Assembly: GCA_937901455.1 (NCBI GenBank)
Contig: CALDIA010000070.1
Location: 1-38,365, forward strand
DNA length: 38,365 nucleotides
DNA from: an uncultured Bacteroidales bacterium
GTDB taxonomy: Bacteria > Bacteroidota > Bacteroidia > Bacteroidales > WCHB1-69
Direction: 5' to 3'
The notes beneath the pieces were generated by a model, which was not told the DNA's origin, ran no database searches, and saw nothing but the letters and a program-made list of their open reading frames with translations. Made by a program: the position numbers and the translations under genes. Within the stretch, counting starts at the first letter, position 1, and the number at the start of each line of letters is the position of its first letter. This document shows positions 24,621 to 33,032 of the stretch, one piece after another.

Positions 24621-25607
24621 ATGCGTATTCTTTGGCTTGACACCCAGTCCCCCTTCTTTAATCTGGCGGCAGAGGAGTATCTGCTTAAAAACACAGATGA
24701 AGACATCTTCATGTTGTGGCAAAATGCTGATTCTGTCATCATAGGTCGTTATCAGAACACCTTGGCGGAAGTCAACATGGACTTCATTGAGTCGCACCAT
24801 GTCACTGTAGCGCGTCGCATCACTGGCGGTGGAGCGGTATTCCACGACCTCGGCAATCTCAACTTTACGTTTATCCGCAACATACAGCCGCACGAGAAAG
24901 AGATTGACTTTGAGCGTTATCTCTTCCCTATCGTGGAAGCTCTCCAATCGCTGGGTGTGCCTGCCGAGTTTTCAGGGCGCAACGACCTAACCATTGGTGG
25001 GCGCAAAATTTCCGGCAACGCCATGGTCTTTCACCAAAACCGTGTCTTGGAGCACGGCACACTCCTCTTTTCCACTATCCCCGACCACCTGACCGCCGCC
25101 CTAAAAGTGGATCCCAGCAAGTTCAACGACAAAGCCGTCAAGTCCGTACGCAGCCGCATCACCAATATCTCCGAACACCTGCCCACCCCCATGACGGTAA
25201 CCGAATTCAAGGATTATCTCTTCCAATTCATCATGCGGCAAGAGGGTCTTTCCTCTATCGGCACTTTGTCGGAAGAGGAAACCATCCTCATACAAGAGCA
25301 GGCTGAAAGCAAGAATGCAACTTGGGAGTGGAACTTTGGCATATCGCCACAATACCAATATCATCAGAAGATGCGCACCTCTGGCGGCACCATAGAGGTG
25401 GTGATGGATGTGAAGAGGAGCATTATCCACGACATTTGTTTTTATGGAGACTTTTTCTCTTCCCGTGATCCCGAGGAGCTTGCCCGCCTTTTGACCGGCC
25501 AGTCGCTCAACCGTGAAACGATTCTCAGACTATTGCAGGGCATAGACATCTCCACCTATTTCAACAATGTAACTAACAAAGAATTCATCTCACTACTCCC
25601 AGTATAA
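24621..25607 (+). CDS. lplA: lipoate-protein ligase A
   Basis: Attaches lipoate, via lipoyl-AMP, to lipoyl domains of 2-oxoacid dehydrogenases or GcvH. The signature RRITGGGAVFHDLGNLN spans residues 65-81 and the catalytic Lys is in NDLTIGGRKISGNA (Lys129). The N-terminal domain is complete and a C-terminal accessory domain is present; 328 aa is normal. Neither KorAB nor other genes in this window are lipoylated, so the targets lie elsewhere. Its stop overlaps the start of the next gene by one base (TAATG), and a radical SAM gene precedes it by 5 bases, which marks a tight operon. Confidence 0.92.
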   Translation: MRILWLDTQSPFFNLAAEEYLLKNTDEDIFMLWQNADSVIIGRYQNTLAEVNMDFIESHHVTVARRITGGGAVFHDLGNLNFTFIRNIQPHEKEIDFERYLFPIVEALQSLGVPAEFSGRNDLTIGGRKISGNAMVFHQNRVLEHGTLLFSTIPDHLTAALKVDPSKFNDKAVKSVRSRITNISEHLPTPMTVTEFKDYLFQFIMRQEGLSSIGTLSEEETILIQEQAESKNATWEWNFGISPQYQYHQKMRTSGGTIEVVMDVKRSIIHDICFYGDFFSSRDPEELARLLTGQSLNRETILRLLQGIDISTYFNNVTNKEFISLLPV

Positions 25608-26644
25608 TGATCAAGACTGTCATCACTACTTTCATAGCGACCATTTGCTGCTATTTTCTGGCAGCGCAGACCCAGTTGCCAAACGCCAGCTTTGAGCAAT
25701 GGACAAGCACAACTGACGGCAAGGCAGTGCCTCAGGGATGGCACACCTTCAGCGATGGCGACTGCCAATTGTCTGGCATCGTCTCCATAGGATGCAACAC
25801 AGGCAAGAAGAACCATAGCAGTCGCGTTGTCGGCCACAAAGGCTATGCCTGCGAGATTACCGCTACATCCATCATTGGGGTCGTGGCCAATGGTGCCATG
25901 ACTACCGGACAGATGGTATTGGCATCCACCACTCCCAGAGACACTGTCAACATCATCTACTCTGACATACACAACACCGTGGGCCATAATGGCTACGCGC
26001 GATTCACCGGACGTCCCGACTCCGTATATATGTGGTGCCGGGTCAATGTCAAAAAGAGCACCAGCATTCCTTCCTGCAAGATACATTTGCATGGGGACGT
26101 AGCCTATGTGGACGTTCCAAAGCACACCTCGGGCGTGCCGCAAAAGGGCAAAATCGCCAATGCTTTTTGCGAATTCAAAGGTTATACCGATGGAGAATGG
26201 CATCGCTATCGGTTTCCCTTTGTTTATTACGACAGCAACGGAAAAGTAACCACTTCCAAGAGTCGGCAGCCCAGCTATGCATTGGCATCCTTCAGCACTA
26301 ACAAAGTGCCTGGCGCGGGCAACTCGGGCGACAGATTAGCCTTCGATGAGATTGTGATGATCTACAACAAACGCCTTTCCTACATCCTGCTGGACGGGGA
26401 GCCCTTGGAGCTGTTTCAACCTGACATAACCTTCTACGAGATAGTGACCACCGACAACCATATCCCTGTCATCACCGCCAAAGCACAGTCCCCCAACGCA
26501 GATATCGGCATCGAACAGCCATCTATGCAGAACCACTACACAGCCACCATCACGGTAACGCACGATGACGGGCAAATGATCTACACGCTTCCCGTCACAT
26601 TCCAACAAACAGAGACAGTGGCATCCGCCCCGCAAAACCGATGA
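25607..26644 (+). CDS. exported PCMD-domain protein (345 aa)
   Basis: The signal peptide spans residues 1-20 (MIKTVITTFIATICCYFLAA). The mature part begins with LPNASFEQWTS and VPQGWHTF, and later has YALASFSTNKVPGAGNSGD and DEIVMIYNKRL. These are the marks of the Bacteroidetes 'putative carbohydrate metabolism domain' (PCMD), often found in surface or exported proteins near glycan-use genes. There are cysteines close to the predicted cleavage site but no clear lipobox. A C-terminal Ig-like tail follows (YTATITVTHDDGQMIYTLPV). It is translationally coupled to lplA and to the next gene (ATGA overlap). Function unproven. Confidence 0.75.
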   Translation: MIKTVITTFIATICCYFLAAQTQLPNASFEQWTSTTDGKAVPQGWHTFSDGDCQLSGIVSIGCNTGKKNHSSRVVGHKGYACEITATSIIGVVANGAMTTGQMVLASTTPRDTVNIIYSDIHNTVGHNGYARFTGRPDSVYMWCRVNVKKSTSIPSCKIHLHGDVAYVDVPKHTSGVPQKGKIANAFCEFKGYTDGEWHRYRFPFVYYDSNGKVTTSKSRQPSYALASFSTNKVPGAGNSGDRLAFDEIVMIYNKRLSYILLDGEPLELFQPDITFYEIVTTDNHIPVITAKAQSPNADIGIEQPSMQNHYTATITVTHDDGQMIYTLPVTFQQTETVASAPQNR

Positions 26645-27765
26645 TTTACCTCTTCAATCCGGAACATGACTATGCATTGGCCAACAATGGCAAACACTTT
26701 GTGCCTCCCTTGTCGGCGGTCAAGTTTGCCCAAGACTGTGCCCCTTTTCTCCGATATCTGATCAATCCTGACGACATCATTTTTCAGCCATATCAGGATA
26801 ATGAGCGCTTTTTGTCAGCCACTGGCCTGGCCGGCAGGCCCATGAAGGTTGAGGGAATACGCCCGTGGGGCTGGGACGCCTTAGTGCTGCAGCAGTTGCG
26901 CTCCGAAGGCTTCTGTCATGACGTGGCGTGGGACGGATATGTGCATCAAGTTCACGCACTTGCCCACCGCCGCACCGCCGGCAAGGCTATCGCATACCTC
27001 CAACAAACTCTACCCGCTGATTTCCACATGCCCATGCCCGCCCAAGAAATCACCTCCGTACAAGAGGCTGAAGACTTCATCCGCCAATATCAAGACGTAC
27101 TCTTCAAGTCGCCATACTCGGGCAACGGACGCGGCCACCTGTACGCGCATGGGAAATGCTCCCCCACCCTCGCACGCCAACTAACAGGTGTCATCCGGCG
27201 ACAAGGCTCTGTGATGGCCGAACCCATGTACCATCTTATCCAAGACTTCGCCATGGAATTCCTATGCGACGACAGCCAAACAAGATTTGCCGGCTACTCG
27301 CTGTTTGAAACCCAACACTACGGGTACGGTCACAATGTGCTATGTAGCGACAAACAAATCGAGGAAACCCTTGAACAGTGGGTTGACCACAAACAATTGG
27401 AGATGGTGAAAGAAGCACTGGTCCAATTCATCAACAAGCACATCGCGCCCTCCTACTCTGGTTTTCTAGGCGTGGATATGTGCATCTTTGAAGATAAGGA
27501 AATCCGGCTGCATCCCATGATTGAAATCAACCTGCGCATGACCATGGGTATGGTGGCACATCTTTTGTACGAACGACACCTCCATCCCCAAGCCACCGGC
27601 ACACTGCACTTGGTGTATCGTAACAAGGGCTTGGAGCCCCTAATTCACGAAATGGAAAAGAAACATCCATGGGTTATGGAAGATGGCCTATGGCGGGCAG
27701 GCTTCAAAGTACTGCACCCTGTTGACCCGGAGACACAATATGCTATTTGTGTGCTCTTAACGTAA
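26641..27765 (+). CDS. ATP-grasp-like conserved hypothetical protein (374 aa)
   Basis: Cytoplasmic protein with no signal peptide. DVLFKSPYSGNGRGH resembles the ATP-grasp small-domain loop, and the pair GFLGVDMCIFEDKEIRLHPMIEINLR fits the Mg/ATP-binding end of an ATP-grasp ligase (E-I-N-L-R). The N-terminus MIYLFNPEHDYALANNG is characteristic of a conserved Bacteroidetes family that I know only as hypothetical. The start overlaps the PCMD stop by 4 bases. The 3' end overlaps the convergent MFS gene by 9 bases. If it is a ligase it would join a carboxylate to an amine or thiol; no substrate is suggested by the sequence. Confidence 0.65.
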   Translation: MIYLFNPEHDYALANNGKHFVPPLSAVKFAQDCAPFLRYLINPDDIIFQPYQDNERFLSATGLAGRPMKVEGIRPWGWDALVLQQLRSEGFCHDVAWDGYVHQVHALAHRRTAGKAIAYLQQTLPADFHMPMPAQEITSVQEAEDFIRQYQDVLFKSPYSGNGRGHLYAHGKCSPTLARQLTGVIRRQGSVMAEPMYHLIQDFAMEFLCDDSQTRFAGYSLFETQHYGYGHNVLCSDKQIEETLEQWVDHKQLEMVKEALVQFINKHIAPSYSGFLGVDMCIFEDKEIRLHPMIEINLRMTMGMVAHLLYERHLHPQATGTLHLVYRNKGLEPLIHEMEKKHPWVMEDGLWRAGFKVLHPVDPETQYAICVLLT

Positions 27766-28947
27766 ACGATTGGCCAAATAGCTTTGACGCACATAGGCAA
27801 AGAAAGCGATCACCCCTGTCAGATTCACGAGCCAAGCGGTCAGAAACGCCCATTGGTAGTTAAAGTGTTCCACAACCACGCCGCCAACCAGCGTGCCCAA
27901 GCCAATGCCGATATCCCAACTAATCAAGATGGAAGAGTTGGCAGTGCCACGTTGGGAGTTGGGAGCCAAGTTGATGAACATATTCTGATATGCCGGCCAC
28001 ATGTGTCCATTCCCAAGCCCCACCATCAAGGCAGCACCATAATAACCGAAGGGATTCTGAAAAAGCGCAAACATCAGATAACCCATCAATGAGATCAGCA
28101 AACCGATGGAGGCATTCTGCACCACCTTACCCTCCCGCAGGGTACGACTACCCACTAAGCGGGAGAGGATAAGACCGGCAGAGAGCAACATAAAGAAGAG
28201 GGCTGCGCCACCGGAAATGTGCAAGGTCTCTTTTCCATAAATGGCCACATAGGTGGACATCACACCGTATGAGAAGGCATAGCAGATCATTGTAGCGCCC
28301 TCACTCCATCCCTTTAACAAAAAAAAGCGGTCGAAGGAAAGCTTTTTCTTACCCTTGGCGAGGGGGCGTTCCTTCAAGTCCAGGGTCGAATTGATGGCGA
28401 ACCCGATTGCTGATGTCGCCAAGGAGAGCCAGAAGAGCACTTCGTAATTGTGATAGCGGCTGAGAATAGAGATAGCCAGGGCGGGGGCAATGGCAGAGGC
28501 CAAGTTGTTGCTCAAGCCATAGTATCCAATACCCTCCGCGCGGCGGGTGGGATGCAACACATCAATGGCCACCGTACTGTTGGCCACCGTAACCGCTCCA
28601 AAGGGAGCCCCATGCATCGTTCTTACTATGGCAAACAACAGTAGAGACCCCGCCATCAAATAACCGCCAAAAAAGATGCTGAAGAGGCCATAGCAAAGCA
28701 ACAGCACCACCTTGCGTGGAAAACTGTCCACAAAAAAACCGCTGAAAGGACGTATTAACAGCGCAAACAACGTGTAGCCCGACAAAACAATGCCGATTGT
28801 CTCTTTGTTGGCGCCAAATGTGTCCTTGAGATACAAAGGCAACAAAGGGGTTAACAACATAAAGGAAAAGAAAATCATGAAATTGGCCGTCCACACCTTC
28901 ACATAGTTTCTATTCCACAAGGGTTCTAACACTTCTTCCTCACTCAT
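27757..28947 (-). CDS. MFS transporter (396 aa)
   Basis: Inner-membrane major facilitator with about 12 hydrophobic segments. The N-terminus is cytoplasmic (MSEEEVLEPLWNRNYVKVW), the TM2-TM3 loop has the usual motif A-like pattern (GFFVDSFPRKVVLL), and a second half begins after the basic loop KERPLAKGKKKLSFDRF. It resembles the drug/sugar-efflux-type MFS common in Bacteroidetes (YfcJ/YwoG-like); the substrate is not predictable. Its own minus-strand promoter is at 29002-29009. The last 9 bases overlap the convergent ATP-grasp-like gene. Confidence 0.85.
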   Translation of the reverse strand: MSEEEVLEPLWNRNYVKVWTANFMIFFSFMLLTPLLPLYLKDTFGANKETIGIVLSGYTLFALLIRPFSGFFVDSFPRKVVLLLCYGLFSIFFGGYLMAGSLLLFAIVRTMHGAPFGAVTVANSTVAIDVLHPTRRAEGIGYYGLSNNLASAIAPALAISILSRYHNYEVLFWLSLATSAIGFAINSTLDLKERPLAKGKKKLSFDRFFLLKGWSEGATMICYAFSYGVMSTYVAIYGKETLHISGGAALFFMLLSAGLILSRLVGSRTLREGKVVQNASIGLLISLMGYLMFALFQNPFGYYGAALMVGLGNGHMWPAYQNMFINLAPNSQRGTANSSILISWDIGIGLGTLVGGVVVEHFNYQWAFLTAWLVNLTGVIAFFAYVRQSYLANRLR

Positions 28948-29001
28948 TTATTCTTTAATGTCTTATATTTTAACACTATAACAAAACAATGTAAGAGATG
29001 G

Positions 29002-29009
29002 CAAAAATA
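29002..29009 (-). promoter_or_regulatory. Bacteroidetes -7 element of the MFS gene
   Basis: TATTTTTG on the minus strand matches TAnnTTTG, 55 bases before the ATG at 28947. Confidence 0.55.
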
Positions 29010-29048
29010 TAATAAATCGTCATATTATCCATCACCAATAATTTTTAT

Positions 29049-29056
29049 TATCTTTG
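29049..29056 (+). promoter_or_regulatory. Bacteroidetes -7 element upstream of the algI-like remnant
   Basis: TATCTTTG matches TAnnTTTG, about 49 bases before the ATG at 29105. It is divergent from the MFS promoter 40 bases away. Confidence 0.55.
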
Positions 29057-29104
29057 CGTGTTTAAAAAACAGATGGTCAGAAATTAACAATCATAGATTT
29101 TCAC

Positions 29105-29794
29105 ATGGTCTTCAGCTCGTTAACATTCCTATTTCTTTTTCTGCCTATCGTTCTGACAATGCTATCGTTATGTAGGAATACACCTTATCAAAACATCATT
29201 CTCTTCCTATCAAGTTTGTTCTTCTACGCATGGGGTGGTGTCAAGTTCACCCTTCTACTGCTTGCATCCATCCTGCTCAACCATGTGTCAGGACTTATGA
29301 TACAACGCAAAAGCAAGCACCAGCGACTCGTTATGATCATTGCGGTGGCCTTGAATCTCGCGCTATTGGCATTCTTCAAATATGCCAACTTTCTGGTTGA
29401 CAACTTCAACATACTCTCAGGAGTATTTGGCATTTCGCCTGTCACGATACAAACGATCGTGCTTCCTGTAGGCATTTCTTTCTACACATTCCAAGGCATC
29501 TCCTACCTAACAGATGTGTACCGGGGCAGTGTGGAAGCCCAGCGCAATTTCATCCGCTTGGACTCTTATATTGCTTCATTTCCACAACTTATTGCAGGGC
29601 ACATCATTCGATATCATGACATAGAACCACAGCTAATAGAACGGGCATATACCTTCGACAATCTCTATGTGGGACTTCAGCGCTTTACGCTTGGCCTTAT
29701 ACTTATACTATTCGGCATGATAGCCACACTTTACATTGTTTGCTGCTACTTGGCGACCGGCAGTTATAACCCGTTCATCTATTACCGTTTCTGA
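29105..29794 (+). pseudogene. AlgI-like MBOAT O-acyltransferase with internal deletion
   Basis: The N-terminal 200 residues match AlgI-type membrane-bound O-acyltransferases (MVFSSLTFLFLFLPI, FFYAWGG, LPVGISFYTFQGISYLTDVY, FPQLIAGHIIRYHDI). Immediately after GLQRFTLGL the sequence jumps to what looks like the usual C-terminal end of the family (TLYIVCCYLATGSYNPFIYYRF). At 229 aa it lacks roughly half of the normal ~470 residues, including the region that carries the conserved catalytic histidine, yet the frame is kept across the join near 29700. Also His replaces the usual Pro in LIAGP. It is followed after 1 base by an equally damaged AlgJ-like gene. Almost certainly inactive as an acyltransferase. 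Confidence 0.75.
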
Positions 29795-29795
29795 C

Positions 29796-30425
29796 ATGAA
29801 AGAGTCTCATCGCCCATACGACATTATCAGCGTCATCGTCATCATCGGAATGCTTCTGTTGCCATCACTCCTGATGATATGGCATCCGAATACCGACAAA
29901 GACGCATCGGGAGAGAACCGTGAACTGGCAGAAAGGCCCACACTCGCGCATACCCCCTTAAACCAATTTCCTGCTAAGTACGACCAATATTTCAATGATC
30001 ATTTCCCATTTAGGGACCATTTTATTAACCAATATTTTTCCTTCCGGCTTTCCAACGGCCAATCGCCAAACTCCGCCGTTATCATCGGCAAAGACAATTT
30101 CTTATTTAGCGGAAAAAGAGAAAAAGAGCTCTATGAAGGTGCCTTGGAAGAGCCTCATCAGAAGATGCAAGCCGTTGTTGAAGAACTTTCAAAACGACAT
30201 GCCCGGTTACAGCAGATGGGCATCCAATTATATGTGGTGGTCGCGCCAACAGCCTTTGAGGTTTACCCTGAATATTTGCCTAATAACATTCTGCGCGCCG
30301 ACTCAACCGCCACGGATCTATTGTGCAGAAAGGTGAAAACGCAGGCACCACAAATCCCGTTCTTATATCTTAAAGAGTATCTGACACAACACGAAGCCCG
30401 ACATCGTATTGATGTTGATGTATGA
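29796..30425 (+). pseudogene. AlgJ/AlgX-like SGNH-family protein, C-terminus missing
   Basis: This is the usual partner of AlgI-like proteins in exopolysaccharide acetylation. The N-terminal anchor (IISVIVIIGMLLLPSLLMIW) is present. It is followed by ENRELAERPTL, FNDHFPFRDHFINQYF and the SGNH-like start (FLFSGKREKELYEG, VVVAPTAFEVYPEYLP). It stops at residue 210 after the tail RIDVDV. Full-length homologues run to about 370-390 residues with a D-T-H-W motif that is absent here. ATG 29796 follows the algI-like stop by one base. Loss of both ends of the pair suggests the whole acetylation function decayed. Confidence 0.7.
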
Positions 30426-30483
30426 AGCACACGTTGACGATGTTGGCAAATGGAATAAGAAATAACAACATAATAATATCGAT

Positions 30484-30954
30484 ATGTATCAGAAAGAATT
30501 CATGGATGAGGCCATTCGGTTGGCCAACGAATGTTTTGAAACTGGCGAGGGTGGACCATTTGGAGCCGTAGTCGTAAAAGACGGTCAGATTGTAGGCCGT
30601 GGGCGCAACATGGTAACAGCATACAACGACCCCACCGCCCATGCGGAGGTGATGGCCATACGGGATGCCTGCCGCCATTTGTGCGACTTCCAACTTACAG
30701 GCTGTGACATATATGCAAGCAGCGAGCCATGCCCCATGTGCTTGGGCGCCATCTATTGGGCCCGCCCCGCACACATTTATTACGGCACACCCTGTGAAAC
30801 AGCGGCCGAAGCCGGCTTCGATGATGTGCTTATCTATGAAGAACAGGGCAAGCCCATCAGCGAGTACAGCATCATCACCGAGCAACATAATACTCCTGAA
30901 GCCGAAGCGACTTTCAAACGATGGAGAACATTCGACAAGAGAATTGACTACTGA
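30484..30954 (+). CDS. guaD: guanine deaminase, cytidine-deaminase fold
   Basis: Converts guanine to xanthine with release of ammonia (purine salvage and catabolism). The Zn-binding motifs are HAEVMAIRDA (His53, catalytic Glu55) and EPCPMCLGAIYWARP (Cys83, Cys86). The 156-aa length and the extended pattern (GGPFGAVVVKDG, NDPTAHAEV, AAEAGFDD.LIYEE) follow Bacillus subtilis GuaD closely rather than the tRNA deaminase TadA. Cytoplasmic. It sits between the decayed acetylation pair and the tRNA genes and shows no promoter of its own that I can identify. Confidence 0.88.
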   Translation: MYQKEFMDEAIRLANECFETGEGGPFGAVVVKDGQIVGRGRNMVTAYNDPTAHAEVMAIRDACRHLCDFQLTGCDIYASSEPCPMCLGAIYWARPAHIYYGTPCETAAEAGFDDVLIYEEQGKPISEYSIITEQHNTPEAEATFKRWRTFDKRIDY

Positions 30955-31007
30955 GGAAAAACCGAACAAAAAAAATCCCAAAACTAAAACGGTATTTGAT
31001 TTTTTTG

Positions 31008-31015
31008 TATTTTTG
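31008..31015 (+). promoter_or_regulatory. Bacteroidetes -7 element of the tRNA-Leu/tRNA-Gly unit
   Basis: TATTTTTG matches TAnnTTTG, 31 bases before tRNA-Leu. Confidence 0.55.
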
Positions 31016-31046
31016 CCGCCTCAAAAGTAAGACGTTCTTTGAATGA

Positions 31047-31130
31047 GCCGAAGTGGTGGAATGGTAGACACGAGGGACTTAAAATCCCTTGCCCATTGCG
31101 GGCGTGTGGGTTCAAGTCCCACCTTCGGTA
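31047..31130 (+). tRNA. tRNA-Leu (anticodon TAA)
   Basis: Acceptor arms GCCGAAG / CTTCGGT close with a first-pair wobble. The anticodon stem AGGGA / TCCCT encloses CTTAAAA, giving anticodon TAA. A long variable arm (GCCCATTGCGGGC) and the T-loop GTTCAAG are present, as expected for a class II tRNA. CCA is not encoded. Confidence 0.95.
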
Positions 31131-31135
31131 CACAA

Positions 31136-31208
<73 letters not shown>

Positions 31209-31220
31209 CTTCTTCAGCAG

Positions 31221-31248
31221 AAAGCCCAATCGAAAGGTTGGGCTTTTT
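31221..31248 (+). terminator. Rho-independent terminator after the tRNA genes
   Basis: Stem AAAGCCCAA / TTGGGCTTT with an 8-base loop ends in a T run (31244-31248). Confidence 0.85.
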
Positions 31249-31321
31249 CATTTTAAATCGCTGAAAATCAAGGGCGGGTTTTTCGGGCGTTCCCCGCCCT
31301 CTTCCCAAATTTTTCCCAAAA

Positions 31322-31469
31322 CCATTCAAGAATCCATTCAAGGGGGTGAGTTCGAGCGGTAAATCCTTCGGGGTTGTCCCCACGAAATTTACAAATCCGC
31401 CGAAATTTTCGATATTCTTGTCCAAAACGGGTGAAATCCATTCAACATTTTGCCGTGATTCTTGAATGG
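31322..31469. repeat. CCATTCAA repeats upstream of the integrase (arm-site-like)
   Basis: CCATTCAA occurs at 31322 and 31334 (12 bases apart) and 31438 on the plus strand, and at 31462-31469 on the minus strand. The outer pair forms a perfect 13-bp inverted repeat (CCATTCAAGAATC 31322-31334, GATTCTTGAATGG 31457-31469). Location between the presumed core site in tRNA-Gly and the integrase fits integrase arm-binding sites. Confidence 0.6.
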
Positions 31470-31564
31470 AATTGACTGTATTCCATTGATTAAAAGTGTT
31501 TTAGATTATATTGTGCTTAATGTGAGTTTTTTTTATTATATTGGTTAATGTAATTAATTTGAAT

Positions 31565-32905
31565 ATGAACATAAATTTCTATTTGTTGGATGCGAAAAAG
31601 CCCGCCGATACGCCCCGAAGCCTCTATTTGGCGTGCTACCTAAAGGCGAAGTTGCTGCGCTACAACACGGGTATCCACCTGCTGGCAGCACAATGGGATT
31701 CTCACAAAATGCGTGTGGTGAACCATAAGGACAAGAATGTTTTGAACGGCAAACTTGCCGACCTCGCCTCCATAGCACGGGAGTATGAGGACACGCTGCC
31801 CTTGACCGAGAAGCCCACCCAAGAGAGTTTCAAGAATTTCTTTTGGGTTAAACTCAAACTGATAGAGGAGGGCAAGACTTTCTTCGCCGTGGTCGAGGAC
31901 GTGCTGCTGAATCTTCCCACCCGTGAGAACAGGAATCACGAGGTCATCACGGAAAAGAGTATGAAGAAATACAGGTTGGTGGCGGAAGCCCTGCATAAAT
32001 TCGAGGAGGACAAGCGTAAGGTTTACAAAGGATTTCAGTTGGACTTCAAAACTTTCGATGGCAAGTTGATAAAGGAGTTCGACTGGTATCTGTCAGAAGG
32101 TAAGGACAAGGCTGACACCAAGCAAGGCGTGAAGCCGCGAGCGCACAACACGGTAGTGCGATACCTTGAGATACTGTTCCACTTTTTTTGCGAGGCGGAG
32201 CGGAAGGGCATTGAGATTTGCAAGGATTTCCAAGATTATGACAACAGCAAGACCAAGCCGCAGAATGTGACCATAACCGATGAGGAGTTTGAACGGATTT
32301 ACCGTCACAAGGCGAGCAATGAACGATTAGAGAATGTGCGGCAGTTGTTCGTTATCGCCTGCACCACGGGGCTTCGCTATTCGGACTTGGAGACGCTGCA
32401 AAACAACCATTTCAACTATTCCGAGGGTACGATTCAGCGGATTCAACGGAAGACTAACCAATCCGTGAATATTGCGCTGAATCCCTTGTTGGAGAAGATG
32501 TTGGAGGAGAACCACAATGTGCTTCCGAAGCCAATTTGCAACCAAGATTTCAACAGGTATCTGAAGGAGTTGTTCAAGGAAATTGGGTTGGACAGGAATG
32601 TGCAGGTGTCCAATGTGGTCGGAAAAAAACGGGTGGTCACAGACTACAAACTATATGAGTTAGCGTCCAGTAAGATGGGTCGCCGTTATCTTTGTTCTTC
32701 GCTTGCGGGCAAAGTTCCGGACCGAACCATTATGGCAATGAGCGGACACCATAGCGTGAGCGCATTCCATTCTTATCTCTGTAACACGCAGGAGCAGGAG
32801 CGGGAGGCGGTGATGGATATATGGCAAAGGAAGTATTGCGATTTGCTGTGTGGCGACCTGCATATTGACGAGGCGCAGGTCACGCGGGAGTTGTTGAATA
32901 TATAA
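31565..32905 (+). CDS. tyrosine recombinase/integrase (446 aa)
   Basis: Site-specific recombinase expected to insert and excise this element. The N-terminal arm-binding part (MNINFYLLDAKKPADTPRSL) and the SAM-like core-binding domain (NTVVRYLEILFHFFCEAERKG) precede the catalytic domain. Catalytic residues that can be seen: Arg in TTGLRYSDLETL, the second Arg in SSKMGRRYLCSSLAG, His in MSGHHSVS and the nucleophile Tyr in AFHSYLCN. In the box II motif HxxR the His is a Lys here (KMGR). The frame extends to TTG 31541, but ATG 31565 is the better start. It resembles integrases of Bacteroides mobile elements. Confidence 0.9.
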   Translation: MNINFYLLDAKKPADTPRSLYLACYLKAKLLRYNTGIHLLAAQWDSHKMRVVNHKDKNVLNGKLADLASIAREYEDTLPLTEKPTQESFKNFFWVKLKLIEEGKTFFAVVEDVLLNLPTRENRNHEVITEKSMKKYRLVAEALHKFEEDKRKVYKGFQLDFKTFDGKLIKEFDWYLSEGKDKADTKQGVKPRAHNTVVRYLEILFHFFCEAERKGIEICKDFQDYDNSKTKPQNVTITDEEFERIYRHKASNERLENVRQLFVIACTTGLRYSDLETLQNNHFNYSEGTIQRIQRKTNQSVNIALNPLLEKMLEENHNVLPKPICNQDFNRYLKELFKEIGLDRNVQVSNVVGKKRVVTDYKLYELASSKMGRRYLCSSLAGKVPDRTIMAMSGHHSVSAFHSYLCNTQEQEREAVMDIWQRKYCDLLCGDLHIDEAQVTRELLNI

Positions 32906-32907
32906 CA

Positions 32908-33032
32908 GGAGGGGGTAAGTATAGTGTCGAATGGCTACTTATGGGAAGGGGGATGGGAGTTTTTAACATAGGGTAATCATCTATATAGGTTATGTATAAG
33001 GGTCATCCTTTTGCACAACACTTACCCCCTCC
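32908..33032. repeat. 13-bp inverted repeat between convergent integrase and VirE-type genes
   Basis: GGAGGGGGTAAGT (32908-32920) and ACTTACCCCCTCC (33020-33032) are perfect complements about 100 bases apart. The right arm includes the stop codon of the VirE-type gene and the left arm begins 3 bases after the integrase stop. No T run follows, so it is not a standard terminator. Confidence 0.7.

Noticed and set aside
31347..31356. GAGTTCGAG near the integrase, resembling the T-loop of tRNA-Gly (possible duplicated att core)
   Set aside because: Only 9 bases match and the flanks differ; no tRNA 3' end follows, so it cannot be called an attachment site.
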